64,000 bases of DNA from CAVPMW01 sp963706515 (GCA_963706515.1 CAVPMW010000007.1:524265-588264); one strand, 5' to 3'. Counted from the stretch's first letter, positions 29,270 to 39,043 are shown. Notes: generated by a model from the letters alone, not told the origin. Made by a program: numbers and translations.

Positions 29270-30488
29270 TCAGTCCAGCCACTCGACGATGGTGGATTCG
29301 CCCTGCCCGACGCCCACGCACAGGGTAGCCAGGCCATAGTAGGGGCGCGGCTCGTGCGGGGCGCGGCGGGCCATCTCATGCACCAGGGTGGTCAGGATGC
29401 GCGCTCCCGAGCAGCCTAAGGGATGCCCCAATGCAACCGCCCCGCCGTTGACGTTAACGATCTCCTCATCCAGCCCGAGCTCCCGGATCACCGCCAGGGA
29501 CTGCACGGCGAAGGCTTCGTTGAGCTCGACCAGGCGGATATCCGCGATGGACAGCCCGGCGCGAGCCAGGGCTTTGCGCGTGGCGGGCACCGGGCCGTAG
29601 CCCATCACCCGCGGCGGCACCCCGGCGGCAGCCGAGGTAACGATGCGCACCAGCGGCTTGAGGCCCAGCTCGCGAGCCTTACCGGCGCTCGTCAGCAAGA
29701 TTGCCGCGGCGCCGTCGTTCAGCCCGGAGGAGTTGCCCGCAGTGACCGTGCCGTCCTTGCGGAAGGACGGCTTGAGGCGCCTCAGCGACTTCCAGGGTCG
29801 TATCGCGGCGAGGGCGCTCGTCGGTAGTCACCAGCAGCGGCTCGCCGCCCTTCTGCGGGATAGGCACCGGGACGATCTCTTCGGCGAACTTACCCGAATC
29901 GATGGCGGCGATCGCGCGCTGGTGGCTGCGCAGGGCAAAGGCGTCCTGCGCCTCGCGCGAGATGCCGGTCTCCGCGTAGATGTTCTCGGCGGTCTCGCCC
30001 ATCGACTCGGTGCCGTACAGCTCCGCCATGCGTGGGTTGGGATAGCGCCAACCAAGTGTTGTGTCCCAGGCGGTGAGGTTGCCGAAGGAGAAGCCTTTCT
30101 CGGCCTTGGGCAGCGAGTAAGGGGCGCGCGACATGCTCTCCACCCCGCCGGCGATGTAGACCTCGCCTTCGCCCAGGCGGATGGCGCGCGCCGCCTGGTT
30201 GACCGCGGCCAGACCCGAAGCGCACAGGCGGTTCAGGGTGACCGCGGGCACCTCCACCGGGAAGCCTGCCAGCAGCACCGCCATGCGCGCCACATTGCGG
30301 TTGTCCTCGCCCGCCTGGTTGGCGCAGCCCAGGTACACTTCCTCGACCAGGGCGGGGTCGACCCCCGTGCGCTCCACCAGGGTTTTGAGCACCAGGGCAG
30401 CCAGGTCGTCGGGCCGCACGGAGGCGAGGCTGCCGCCCAGGGCGCCGATGGGGGTGCGGATGGCATCGATCAGGACAGCGTCAGGCAT
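29270..30488 (-). CDS. acetyl-CoA acyltransferase (thiolase, PcaF/PaaJ-like), one frameshift
   Basis: This enzyme joins or cleaves 3-ketoacyl-CoA. The N-terminal frame has CANQAGEDNRNVARMAVLLA and the active-site Cys in LNRLCASGLAAV. Past a break near 29780 the other frame has ELNEAFAVQSLAVI (His pocket) and NVNGGAVALGHPLGCSGAR with the catalytic His and the later Cys region (ATLCVGVGQG). The CANQAGEDNRNVARMA stretch is characteristic of 3-oxoadipyl-CoA thiolases, but general fatty-acid thiolases are close relatives. Corrected length is about 405 residues. AGGAGA precedes the start. Confidence 0.85.
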
Positions 30489-30592
30489 AGGGTTTTCTCC
30501 TAGGGGAAATCGAGGAAAAAATGAAGGTTAATTTATTCTACCATCGCAGGCGGTGCGAAGGCGGCTCTTCCCGAAAGCATCGAGACAGCTTA

Positions 30593-30621
30593 TTGAATTG
30601 CCCGGCGAAATCAGGTATAGT
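30593..30621 (+). promoter_or_regulatory. sigma-70-type promoter of the dodecin gene
   Basis: TTGAAT (30593-30598) and TATAGT (30616-30621) are separated by exactly 17 bases and lie about 50 bases upstream of the dodecin ATG. Confidence 0.6.
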
Positions 30622-30673
30622 ATTAGTGCAAATCCAGCCTGAAAACATACAAATTAACCAAAAGGAGTACGCC

Positions 30674-30886
30674 ATGACCGAGAGCGTGTACAAGGTAGTG
30701 GAAATCATCGGCTCCAGCAGCGAGTCGTGGGAGAAAGCGGCAGCCAACGCAGTGGAGACCGCGGCCAAGACCCTGCGTGACCTGCGCATCGCCGAGGTGG
30801 AGCAGCTGGACTTGCACCTGGAAGACGGGAAGGTGGTCGCCTACCGGGTAAAGCTGAAGGTGTCGTTCAAGTACGAGAGCGAGTAG
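30674..30886 (+). CDS. dodecin (flavin-binding dodecamer subunit)
   Basis: This 70-residue protein begins MTESVYKVVEIIGSSSESWE and contains AAKTLRDLRIAEVEQLDLHL and YRVKLKVSFKYE. Both the length and sequence match dodecins, hollow dodecamers that store or buffer riboflavin/FMN in the cytoplasm. AAGGAG lies 8 bases before the start. It is a single-gene transcript with its own promoter just upstream. Confidence 0.9.
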   Translation: MTESVYKVVEIIGSSSESWEKAAANAVETAAKTLRDLRIAEVEQLDLHLEDGKVVAYRVKLKVSFKYESE

Positions 30887-31023
30887 GAGGGGGAGAATGA
30901 CCTATATCTGTATCGGAAGGCTTGGCTAATGGCCAAGCCAATGCAGGCGCGCCGGGGTACACGGTTTAATCATTTCCTCAAAATTCAAAGGGGAACAACT
31001 ATATAATATTATTAGGTATTTTT

Positions 31024-31597
31024 CTAAATACAGATGGTGTAGTATAAAAAATTTATGAAAATTCCGCTGTTTTCAGCCTGATCCGGATTTATTACCTCTC
31101 TCTCCATCTCCAGCAGCCACCGCTTATCCTGATCCCGTGCGCGCCGCCGTAACCGCGCAGGCTGCCGTCCGCGCCGACCACGCGGTGGCAGGGGATGACC
31201 AGCGGGATGGGGTTGGTGGCTTGGCGCGCCCGACCGCCCGCGCCGCGCCCGGGTGACCGATCTGGGAGGCAATCTCGCTGTAGGTGGTGGTCTGACCGTA
31301 AGGGATGGCATAGGTGGCCTGCAGCGCCTGGAGCTGGAAAGGCTGCATGGACGACCAGTCGATGGGCAGATCGAATTCGCTGCGCTGGCCGCGAAAGTAT
31401 TCGGCGAGCTGCTGGCTGGCTGCAGCGGTCTTCCCAGAATCATCCGGCGAGGGGTCGTAGCCGCGGCGGGTGAGATCCGCAAGGAAGGCATCCCGGTCGT
31501 CGAGCAGCGAGATGGCGATCAGACCGGCAGGCGAGACCGCCAGCCATAAGGGACCCAGGGGCGTCTCAGGGAGCAAGGAATACCAGGCCAGGTTCAT
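31024..31597 (-). CDS. ogt: methylated-DNA-protein cysteine methyltransferase, two frameshifts
   Basis: This suicide repair enzyme removes methyl groups from O6-alkylguanine. The N-terminal frame gives MNLAWYSLLPETPLGPLWLA, QLAEYFRGQRSEFDLPIDW and the DNA-binding helix YGQTTTYSEIASQIGHPGAA. After a break near 31215 the neighbouring frame reads the active site PCHRVVGADGSLRGYGG. A further break near 31140 gives KRWLLEMEREV and a stop at 31024. The reactive Cys is therefore present once the frame is corrected. Corrected length is about 190 residues, slightly longer than usual at the C-terminus. It is the first of three alkylation-repair genes within 2.6 kb. Confidence 0.8.
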
Positions 31598-31770
31598 GTG
31601 AAGTCCTCCACTTTTGCAGGATTTTTCTCGTTTTTAAGCAATTTCTCACAAAATTGTTTGGTCTTTGTGGGCTGAGCGTAGGGTAATCGTAGGGTAATCG
31701 TCAAGCAGACCTGCTACCTCTCTGATAAACTAAGCATCGAAGGGCGATTTCTCTTCTTCTCCTCCTTAGA

Positions 31771-31860
31771 GAGAGCCGGGAGCGGCGTACCCGGCTCTCG
31801 TCGATTCTAGGCACTTAGCCAATTGCGAACAGATAGTTTCGCAATTGGCTAAGTGCTTTT
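31771..31860. terminator. two adjacent hairpins between ogt and tag
   Basis: GAGAGCCGGG (31771-31780) pairs with CCCGGCTCTC (31790-31799). A second, 19-bp perfect stem (31811-31829 with 31838-31856) is followed by TTTT on the plus strand. They lie between the tag stop and the ogt upstream region, so the second most likely ends the tag transcript or insulates the two genes. Confidence 0.7.
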
Positions 31861-31872
31861 ATGATTGGCCGA

Positions 31873-32479
31873 CTATCGCCTGTTGGCATTTGAATTCATT
31901 CGGCAAGTCTCATGCCCTCTTAACTCCGCATAACGAAAACAATCGACAGTATGGTCGTTGACCATGCCGGTAGCCTGCATGTGGGCATACATGATCGTGG
32001 GACCGACGAAATGGAAGCCGCGGCGGATCAGGTCCTTGCTGAGCGCCTGGGCTGCGGGCGTCTGGGCGGGGATCTCGGAGAGGCTGCGCCAGGCGTTGTG
32101 CAGCGGCGAGCCGCCGACGAAGCCCCAGATGTAGGCATCGAAGCTGCCGAACTCCTGCTGGATTGCCAGGAAGGCGACGCGCGTTCTCGATGGAAGCGGC
32201 GACCTTGCGCCGGTTGCGCACGATGCCCGGGTCAGCCAGCAGCGCGGCGACTTTTGCCTCGTCGTAGCGCGCCACCACCTGCGGGTCGAAATTATCGTAT
32301 GCTTTGCGGTAGTTCTCGCGCTTGCGCAGGATGGTCGACCAGCTCAAGCCAGCCTGGGCGCCTTCCAGGATGAGGAACTCGAACAGCACGCGGTCATCGT
32401 GCACCGGCAGCCCCCATTCCAGGTCGTGGTATTGGATGAAGAGCGGGTCATCGCCGACCCAGGCACAGCGGTTCGCCAT
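31873..32479 (-). CDS. tag: DNA-3-methyladenine glycosylase I, one frameshift
   Basis: This base-excision enzyme removes 3-methyladenine. The N-terminus MANRCAWVGDDPLFIQYHD supplies the zinc-binding Cys and His, and LEGAQAGLSWSTILRKRENY is the family hallmark. A break near 32170 spoils the frame. The corrected reading contains DAYIWGFVGG and ends with the remaining zinc ligands in VNDHTVDCFRYAELRGHE, stopping at 31873. The length is then about 201 residues, normal for Tag. Confidence 0.85.
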
Positions 32480-32491
32480 GTGAGCCTCCTT

Positions 32492-33206
32492 TTACGAATT
32501 GGCCTCAGCCATCACGTCCATGATCCAGCGGTGCAGGGGCAGCAGGTCGCGGAACACCTGCAGGCAGTAATCGACCAGCCCCGCAGTGTACAGGACCTCG
32601 GGGATTTCGCTCTCCTGGCCCATCCACAGTCCGTTGTAGCGCAGGAGCTCGCTGCGCGGACCCGCCGGGTCGTATCCCTTGGGGACTCGCTTGTAATGCG
32701 GCTCGCCCAGGGTGTAGCGCCCGCTGCTCAGCCCGGCCTGGAGCGCCGCCTGCAGCGCCGCCCCGCGCTCGGGGTCGACCACGGCCTCCCGGTAGCGCGG
32801 CAGTTGCTCATCCGGGAAATGGTAGTTGCCTACCCCAACCAGCATGGTGGGCGGCTCCAGGTGGAAGTACAGCCCGGAGGAGTTCATCTTGGGGCTGGGA
32901 CCTTCCCAGAAGAAGATGCCCAGGTGGGTCTTGTAGGGACTTTTATCGGGGCTGAAACGCGTATCGCGGTGGATGCGGAAGATGGATTTGTCGGTGCGCG
33001 GGTCGGCGTGGATGCCGGGCGCCAGAGGGGTGAGTTTCTCCGCCCATGGCGACGACGAAATCGCGCGCCGGCTCCATGACGTAGCGCTCGAAGTCGGGCT
33101 GGTGAGCGTGGAACCAATCCCTGTTGTTGTTCTGGCGGAGCTGAATAAGGAACTGTACACCTTCGCGTGGAAAGCCGTTGAAACCGGAGCTGCTTGCCAT
33201 CCTCAT
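32492..33206 (-). CDS. DUF2461 family protein, one frameshift
   Basis: It starts MRMASSSGFNGFPREGVQFL and RDWFHAHQPDFERYVMEPAR, then changes frame near 33050 to TDKSIFRIHRDTRFSPDKSP, YKTHLGIFFWEG, YFHLEPPTMLVGVGNY and YNGLWMGQESEIP. This is the conserved DUF2461 (TIGR02453-like) family of about 225 residues. The family has no established function. It lies 12 bases upstream of tag and 25 after the alkyltransferase-like gene, all on the minus strand, so a link with DNA repair is possible. Confidence 0.8.
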
Positions 33207-33231
33207 TTCCTTTCTAATGGATTCCAGCGGG

Positions 33232-33603
33232 TCAGCCCGGGCCGGGCCAGCCGAACCGCTTCAGGTCGAGGCGCCCACTGTCATCGAAAATGACTCCCTC
33301 CTCCTCCAGGAGCTGGCGCTGCTGGTTGAAGGGGTCGTCCGGGGAGATGCCTCTGCGCTGGCTGATTTTGCCCTGGGCATTGACCACCCGCTGCCAGGGG
33401 ACGTCATCCGGGCAGGCAGCCATCGCGCCGCCCACCCAGCGCGCTCCCCAGGCATTGTAGTCCTGCAAGGGCATGCCGGCGGGAAGCGGCACCAGGCCCG
33501 CGATCTGCCCGTAGGTGGCGACCTTACCGGGGGGAATCTGGCGCACTATGTCCCAGACCTGGTTGTTATACAGGTGCTTGTCAGGAGGCGAGGTGTATTT
33601 CAT
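33232..33603 (-). CDS. alkyltransferase-like (ATL) protein of the MGMT family
   Basis: This intact 123-residue protein has the DNA-binding domain of O6-alkylguanine methyltransferases: VWDIVRQIPPGKVATYGQIA and RWVGGAMAACPDDVPWQRVV. Where the active enzyme has PCHR, this protein has PWQR, so the reactive Cys is replaced by Trp. Such proteins cannot take up the alkyl group; they flag O6-alkylguanine for nucleotide excision repair. It probably complements the active methyltransferase encoded at 31024. It starts 6 bases after the WD40 gene stop. Confidence 0.85.
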   Translation of the reverse strand: MKYTSPPDKHLYNNQVWDIVRQIPPGKVATYGQIAGLVPLPAGMPLQDYNAWGARWVGGAMAACPDDVPWQRVVNAQGKISQRRGISPDDPFNQQRQLLEEEGVIFDDSGRLDLKRFGWPGPG

Positions 33604-33609
33604 GGAAAC

Positions 33610-34491
33610 CTATCCTTTCTGCCATACACGGATCTTTTGGTCGGCGAACCCGGCAGCCAGGTAGCGCCCGTCCGGAGAGAAGGCCAGCGCCGGGACTGCC
33701 ATGGGCTTTACCGGAAGCTCCTCCACGATATTCAGGGTCTCCCAGGAGAGCAGAAGGATGCGGTGGTCTGCTCCCAGGGCAAAAACATCGCGCAGGGGAG
33801 AGCTGGATAACGATTGGGCGCGCTTCGCAGGGAGCTGGACCTGCCGGTCGATCTGCCAGGTACGGGCATTCCACAAACGCAGGGTCAGCGCCACGTCGAT
33901 CGAAAGCAAATGAGACCCATCGGGCGTATAAGCCAGGGCGATAGCGGCATCGCGGTGACCGCCGAGGGCTTGCAGCGTCTTGCCGGTCGCCACTTCGGAG
34001 ATCAGCACCTCCTCGCCCAGCCCTCCGCTGGCGAGAGTCATCCCATCCGCAGAAAAAGCCAGTCCGACCACATTGCGCTGGTGAGCGCTGATGGTGGGCA
34101 GGGAGCGACCTTCGGGCAGCGACCACAGGCGCACGCGGCTGTCATATGAAGCGCTGGCGACCAGGTCTTCTTGCGGCGAGACGCGGACAGCCGCCACGGT
34201 CTTCTTATGACCGCTCAATGTGCGCAGCGGTCTCAGATCCGGCAAAGTCCAGTAGCGCACCGTAGTGTCCGTTGAGCCGGATACCAGGACGCCCGCCTTG
34301 GGGGCAATGGCGAGAGTGTTGACACTGTTATCGTGGGCAGCGACTGCCTGCAGGCAGCGCAGCTCGGGGAAGGACCAGCGCTTGATGTAGCGGTCCATGC
34401 CGGCGCTGTACAGCTCTCTCCCGTCTGCAGAGAAGCGCAGGCAGAGCGCATAATTCTCGTGCGCGATGACCTCAGCTACCAGTACATACAT
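33610..34491 (-). CDS. cytoplasmic WD40-repeat protein
   Basis: This 293-residue protein without signal peptide consists of about seven WD40 blades, for example LRFSADGRELYSAGMDRYIK, LVSGSTDTTVRYWTLPD, LVASASYDSRVRLWSLPE and the final LAFSPDGRYLAAGFADQKIR. It resembles bacterial WD40 scaffolds, and its ligand is unknown. It heads the minus-strand run that continues with the ATL, DUF2461 and tag genes at gaps of 6 to 25 bases. The upstream spacer contains two 13-base direct repeats (CCAGGTGCYACCT at 34502 and 34515). Confidence 0.85.
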   Translation of the reverse strand: MYVLVAEVIAHENYALCLRFSADGRELYSAGMDRYIKRWSFPELRCLQAVAAHDNSVNTLAIAPKAGVLVSGSTDTTVRYWTLPDLRPLRTLSGHKKTVAAVRVSPQEDLVASASYDSRVRLWSLPEGRSLPTISAHQRNVVGLAFSADGMTLASGGLGEEVLISEVATGKTLQALGGHRDAAIALAYTPDGSHLLSIDVALTLRLWNARTWQIDRQVQLPAKRAQSLSSSPLRDVFALGADHRILLLSWETLNIVEELPVKPMAVPALAFSPDGRYLAAGFADQKIRVWQKG

Positions 34492-34579
34492 CTCTCACCT
34501 TCCAGGTGCCACCTCCAGGTGCTACCTCCAGGGTCACACTATACACAAACAAATGTTCTACGTCAAGGGATTGCCCCGG

Positions 34580-36176
34580 ATGAAAGCGATTATAATCACA
34601 GGCGTGACGATCAGCACCTCGAACCGCCAGATTGCACGTGCCGCCGGCACAGTCATGGTGGCTTTCGCCATCAGCAATCTGGTTGGTCTGGTGCGGCTGA
34701 TCTTGATGGCAGATGCCTTCGGGACCAGCCCCAGCCTGGACGGTTTTGTAGCTGCCAACCGGGTCTCCGAGACATTGTTCAATTTAGTGGCAGGCGGCGC
34801 ACTCGGCTCTGCCTTCATCCCGGTGTTCACCGGGCTGCTCACCCAGGAGCGGCGAGAACGAGCCTGGCGTTTGGCGGCAGGGGTCGGCAACCTGATCACC
34901 CTGGTGCTGACCGGCGTCAGCCTGCTGGCAGCTATCTTTGCGCCGCAGATCGTCAGCTATATCCTGGCTCCCGGTTTTAACAACAATCCGGCCCTGATGC
35001 AGCTCACTACCAACCTGCTGCGCCTGATGCTGCCCTCCGTGGTCCTGTTCGGCTTGAGCGGGCTGCTGATGGGCATTTTGAACTCCTACCAGAAGTTCCT
35101 GGTGCCGGCGTTAGCGCCCGCAATGTACTCGCTGGGGATGATCTTCGGCATCCTGTTCCTGGCTCCCAGCATGGGCATCTACGGGTTAGCCTGGGGGGTG
35201 CTGATCGGGGCAGCGCTGCACCTGCTGGTGCAGGTGCCGTCCTTGCTGCGGCTGCACGGCAAGTATACTCCGCGCCTGGGTCTCGAGATGGCGGAGGTGC
35301 GCGAAGTGGGGCGGCTGCTGCTGCCGCGGCTGCTCGGGGTGGCCTTCGTCCAGCTCAACTTTTGGATCAATATCCGCCTGGCTTCGTACATGCTGCCGGG
35401 CAGCGTCAACGGGCTGCTGTACGCCTTCTCACTGCTGCTGACCCCAATTGCGATCATCGCCCAGGCAATCGCCATCGCCGCGCTGCCCACATTTTCGCGG
35501 CAGGTAGCGCAGGGCCGCCTGGACGAGATGCGCAATTCGTTGGCTGCCAGCCTGCGCGGCGTCATATTGCTGGCGCTGCCTGCCGGGATCGGGCTGATCC
35601 TGCTGCGCCAGCCGGTGGTCGAGCTGGTGTTCCAGCGCGGGGCGTTCGATAATGCTTCAACAGAGCTGGTAGCCTGGGCGCTGCTGTGGTATTCAGTAGG
35701 ACTGGTCGGGCACTGCATGGTGGAGGTGCTGACCCGCGCCTATTTCGCCATGCACGACACCTGGACTCCGGTGCTGATCGGCGTGGGAGCCATGAGTTTG
35801 AACGTGCTGTTCAGCCTGGCATTCGTGCGGCTGTTCGCCGAGGTGGGTTGGCTGCCGGTTGGCGGTCTGGCGCTGGCGAACTCGCTGGCAACGCTGCTGG
35901 AGATGGGCGGGCTGGTAGTGATCATGCGCCGCAGGCTGCACGGGCTGCAAGGCAGGTCCATCCTGCTGGGCCTGGGCCAGGCGGCAGCCGCCTCCTTGCT
36001 GATGGCGGCAGCCCTGATCGGCTGGCTGAACGTGAGCGCAGACCAGCCCATCTGGTTGGTGGTTGCGTCTTGGCGTACTGCTGGGGATCAGCGTTTATGC
36101 GCTGACTTGCCTGGTACTGCGGGTGGGAGAGGTGCGCGCCGGACTGCGGGCAGGCTTGCGTAGGCTGAAAGCCTGA
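34580..36176 (+). CDS. murJ: MurJ lipid II flippase (MviN), frameshift near 3' end
   Basis: This is a polytopic membrane flippase that exports lipid II for peptidoglycan synthesis. It begins IARAAGTVMVAFAISNLVGL, has ETLFNLVAGGALGSAFIPVF with the conserved SAF and PVF elements, and AAALPTFSRQVAQGRLDEM; about 14 hydrophobic helices are visible. The frame breaks near 36065. The corrected end is LRVGEVRAGLRAGLRRLKA with a stop at 36176, giving about 532 residues, normal for the family. ATG 34580 is chosen as the first plausible start before the conserved region; GTG at about 34605 is an alternative. Confidence 0.9.
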
Positions 36177-36233
36177 GCTAAGCCTGAGGCTGAAGCCTGA
36201 TCCAGCGGCTGAAGAATTGATTCAGCAGCTGAT

Positions 36234-36473
36234 TCAATCAGCCTGGATATCGACTACCGATTCGCCGGAAATCTGCTGTAATTTGAGCTCGGCTTGATCC
36301 AGCAGACCGCTGCAATAGCGCGCCAGGACCTGGCCCCGCTCGTAGAGCGCCAGGGTTTCTTCCAGGCTGCGTTCGCCTGATTCCAGGTTCGAGACAATCT
36401 CCTGCAGCTCGTTCAGCGCCTCTTCATATGATAGCCCTTCGACAGGCGTGGATTCACTCTTCGGATCTGTCAT
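36234..36473 (-). CDS. xseB: exodeoxyribonuclease VII small subunit
   Basis: This 79-residue protein has the XseB coiled-coil pattern LSYEEALNELQEIVSNLESG and LEETLALYERGQVLARYC. It assembles in several copies with the large subunit XseA to degrade single-stranded DNA. Its start overlaps the stop of the preceding membrane-protein gene by four bases (ATGA). Confidence 0.9.
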   Translation of the reverse strand: MTDPKSESTPVEGLSYEEALNELQEIVSNLESGERSLEETLALYERGQVLARYCSGLLDQAELKLQQISGESVVDIQAD

Positions 36474-36952
36474 ATTCTATTTTTTCCTTCAGACAGGTTG
36501 GCAGCGTTATCGCTCTCCAGGAAAGGGAGCAGGAGTGCACCCGGCGGCAGGGTCTGGCGCGCCTGATCGGCGAACTCCGCCCAGGTGCAGCCTTGCTCCT
36601 GCAGGCTGCGGGTGAGCTGCGGTTGGATCGCCTCCCCGTAGACGCGCTCGGTCGATCTGGTTTTGGTCTGCTGGGCGACAAAAATGGTGAATATTGCGGC
36701 TACCATGGTCACCAGGACCGCTGTCACCAGGGTCATCGCCCAATTTGCGCGGCTCAGGATGAACACCAGCAGCACCAGGATAATGCCGGGCAGCAAGGTA
36801 AGCGAGCATCCCAGGTTGAAGGCGCGGCTTGACGAACTTGCGACCGCAGTTTCGAACTCCTGGTTGGTGCTCTCAGCCAGCTCGGAGAGGATCTGCTCAC
36901 GCGTCGGTGCGGCAGCCTCACCTTCAGGCTGAGTCATGTCTGGCTCATTCAC
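36470..36952 (-). CDS. membrane protein between xseA and xseB
   Basis: This 160-residue protein has a hydrophilic acidic N-terminus, two helices at about residues 47-66 and 71-93 (LTLLPGIILVLLVFILSR, MTLVTAVLVTMVAAIFTIFV), and a soluble C-terminal domain of about 65 residues (VYGEAIQPQLTRSLQEQGCT). It overlaps xseA and xseB by four bases each, so all three are translationally coupled. I do not recognise the family. Placement inside a two-subunit nuclease operon is unusual. Confidence 0.7.
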   Translation of the reverse strand: MNEPDMTQPEGEAAAPTREQILSELAESTNQEFETAVASSSSRAFNLGCSLTLLPGIILVLLVFILSRANWAMTLVTAVLVTMVAAIFTIFVAQQTKTRSTERVYGEAIQPQLTRSLQEQGCTWAEFADQARQTLPPGALLLPFLESDNAANLSEGKNRI

Positions 36953-38175
36953 TCTGGCCCTCCATCGACGCGGACGGCGAACTGCCCATCGCTCACCTGC
37001 ACTTCAAGGGGATCGCCACCCTGCACCTGACCCACCTGGCGCACCACCAGGCCATCTGATCGGGTGACTACAGCGTAGCCGCGCCGCAAGATTCCCTGCG
37101 GGCTGAGCGCCTCTAGATGCTGGAGCAGGCTTTCCTGCAGCGCCCGCTCCAACTGCAGGCGATGGGCGAGCAGCAGGCTGCTGTGGCGGGCGAGGTCATC
37201 CAACCGCTGGCGACCGGACTGGACGCGGGCGCGCGGCGAAAGCATCAACAGGCGGCTGCGCAGGTCTCTGAGCTGCCATCCCCGCGAAGTCAGCCCGGCT
37301 TGCACGCTGCGCTGGAGAATTGCGCTCAGCTCCTGCAGGCCGGCTTTGAGCTCCTCCCGGTCGGGCGTTGCCAGCTCGGCAGCCGCGGTCGGGGTGGGCG
37401 CGCGCAGGTCTGCCACGAAATCGGCAATGGTAAAGTCGGTCTCGTGCCCCACCCCACTGATGACCGGCGCGGCTGAGCCAGCGATTGCCCTGGCAACGCG
37501 CTCGTCGTTGAAAGCCCACAGGTCCTCGATCGACCCGCCGCCGCGAGCCAGCAGGATCACATCCGGGTGAGCCAACCGGTTCAGGGCCCGGATGGCGTTG
37601 GCGATGCCCTCAGGCGCTTCTTCGCCTTGGACCGCAGTGGGCGCCAGGACGACGCGCGCCAGCGGATAACGCCGGCGCAGGGTATTGAGCATATCCCGGA
37701 TCGCGGCTCCGCTGGGAGAGGTGACGATCCCGATGCAGCGCGGGAATTCAGGCAGCGGTCGTTTACGTTCCGCAGCAAATAACCCTTCTGCTTCCAATGA
37801 AGCTTTAAGGCGCAAGAATTCGGCAAAAAGCAAGCCTTGTCCTAATGGGCGGATCCGGTCGGCGTACAGCTGGTACTGCCCGCCAGCCTCGTATACCCCT
37901 AGCGCACCGTGGACTTCGACAGCATCCCCATCCCGAGGCAGATAGTCCTGGCGGGTTACTTGAGTGCGCCACATGACGCATTTCAAAGCGCTGCCGCTGT
38001 CTTTCAAGGTGAAATACAGGTGCCCGGAAGCAGGACGGGAGAGGTTCGAGACCTCACCCTGCACCCACAGGTCGCCTAACTGCTCGTCGCCTTCGATCAG
38101 TGTGCGGACGTGCCGAGTAAGCTCGCTGACGCTCCAGAACAAGGGGCCAAACAAGGGTAATTGGGCAGTTTCCAT
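36949..38175 (-). CDS. xseA: exodeoxyribonuclease VII large subunit
   Basis: This intact 408-residue catalytic subunit has an N-terminal OB fold (DLWVQGEVSNLSRPASGHLY, FTLKDSGSALKCVMW). The catalytic domain follows with IGIVTSPSGAAIRDMLNTL, VILLARGGGSIEDLWAFND, VISGVGHETDFTIADFVADL and RAPTPTAAAELATP, and then a coiled-coil region that binds XseB. The motifs GGGS and GHE are complete. Confidence 0.92.
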   Translation of the reverse strand: METAQLPLFGPLFWSVSELTRHVRTLIEGDEQLGDLWVQGEVSNLSRPASGHLYFTLKDSGSALKCVMWRTQVTRQDYLPRDGDAVEVHGALGVYEAGGQYQLYADRIRPLGQGLLFAEFLRLKASLEAEGLFAAERKRPLPEFPRCIGIVTSPSGAAIRDMLNTLRRRYPLARVVLAPTAVQGEEAPEGIANAIRALNRLAHPDVILLARGGGSIEDLWAFNDERVARAIAGSAAPVISGVGHETDFTIADFVADLRAPTPTAAAELATPDREELKAGLQELSAILQRSVQAGLTSRGWQLRDLRSRLLMLSPRARVQSGRQRLDDLARHSSLLLAHRLQLERALQESLLQHLEALSPQGILRRGYAVVTRSDGLVVRQVGQVQGGDPLEVQVSDGQFAVRVDGGPE

Positions 38176-38265
38176 GCAGCTTCTTTGTCAGGGCAATGGA
38201 TCGAGTGTGAGCGAGGATACCCTCCTTCACCTGACCTGTCAACTATTCCTAAGCCTGAGATTCTT

Positions 38266-38274
38266 TGCTACAAT
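38266..38274 (+). promoter_or_regulatory. possible extended -10 promoter for the HIT gene
   Basis: TTGC-TACAAT, a TGn extension plus a -10 hexamer at 38269-38274, lies about 140 bases upstream of the HIT start in the divergent gap with xseA. No good -35 is visible. Confidence 0.35.
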
Positions 38275-38411
38275 ACAAGAGTAAACCCTAAGCAAACCGC
38301 TGAAAATATTATTAATTAATCGGTGCTCGAACTGGCGGCTCAAAATGGGTTTACTTTATCCGCCTCTAAGACACCTTTTGACCTGAGCGACGGTATGGAG
38401 CGGAGAGCGAC

Positions 38412-38900
38412 TTGGATTACCTCTGGACACCCTGGCGTATGGCGTACATACAGAGCTATCGAAAAAACGACGAAAATTGCGTGTTTTGCGAGGCTGCCGA
38501 GCGCGCGGATGGCCCGGAGAACCTGATCGTATTTCGCGGCCTGTACAACTACGTGATCCTCAACCGCTACCCGTATACCAGCGGGCACGTGATGGTGGTC
38601 CCTTTCAGGCATACTGGCACACTCGAAGCACTGGATGCGCCTTCGCGCGCTGAGCTGATCGAGCTATCCAACCAGGTCATCGTCATTCTCCAGCACGTCT
38701 ACATGCCGCAAGGTTTTAACCTGGGCATCAACCTCGGCGATGTAGCAGGAGCAGGGATCTTGGACCACGTGCACATGCACGTCGTCCCACGCTGGGGCGG
38801 TGATACCAACTTCATGTCCACCCTGGCAGGCACGCGCGTCTTGCCCGAGGCTCTCGAAGACAGTTATTCCCGGATCAGCGCAGCCTGGAATAAGGGGTAG
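38412..38900 (+). CDS. HIT family hydrolase (Ap4A phosphorylase-like)
   Basis: This intact 162-residue protein starts at TTG: MDYLWTPWRMAYIQSYRKND. It has CVFCEAAERADGPENLIVFR (paired Cys), NRYPYTSGHVMVVPFRHTGT and the catalytic triad DHVHMHVVPRWGGDTNFMS. This subgroup (Ap4A phosphorylase/hydrolase-like, with WxPWR start) cleaves dinucleoside tetraphosphates. Confidence 0.88.
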   Translation: MDYLWTPWRMAYIQSYRKNDENCVFCEAAERADGPENLIVFRGLYNYVILNRYPYTSGHVMVVPFRHTGTLEALDAPSRAELIELSNQVIVILQHVYMPQGFNLGINLGDVAGAGILDHVHMHVVPRWGGDTNFMSTLAGTRVLPEALEDSYSRISAAWNKG

Positions 38901-39043
38901 GGCTGCCCGGCAATGGAACTTCCGGTTTATATGGGTGGGAGGTAGCGCCGGAAAGACCGTAATTAATCGCTTTTTCAATCCGACTGAGCTCAAGATCCAG
39001 TGCTGCAAACACGGCGGGAGGGATCGGTCAGGAGGCATCCAAG

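Noticed and set aside
29643..30503. Plus-strand open frame of 286 residues across the thiolase gene.
   Set aside because: It is antisense to a clear thiolase and its composition is that of a reverse-strand shadow in high-GC DNA.
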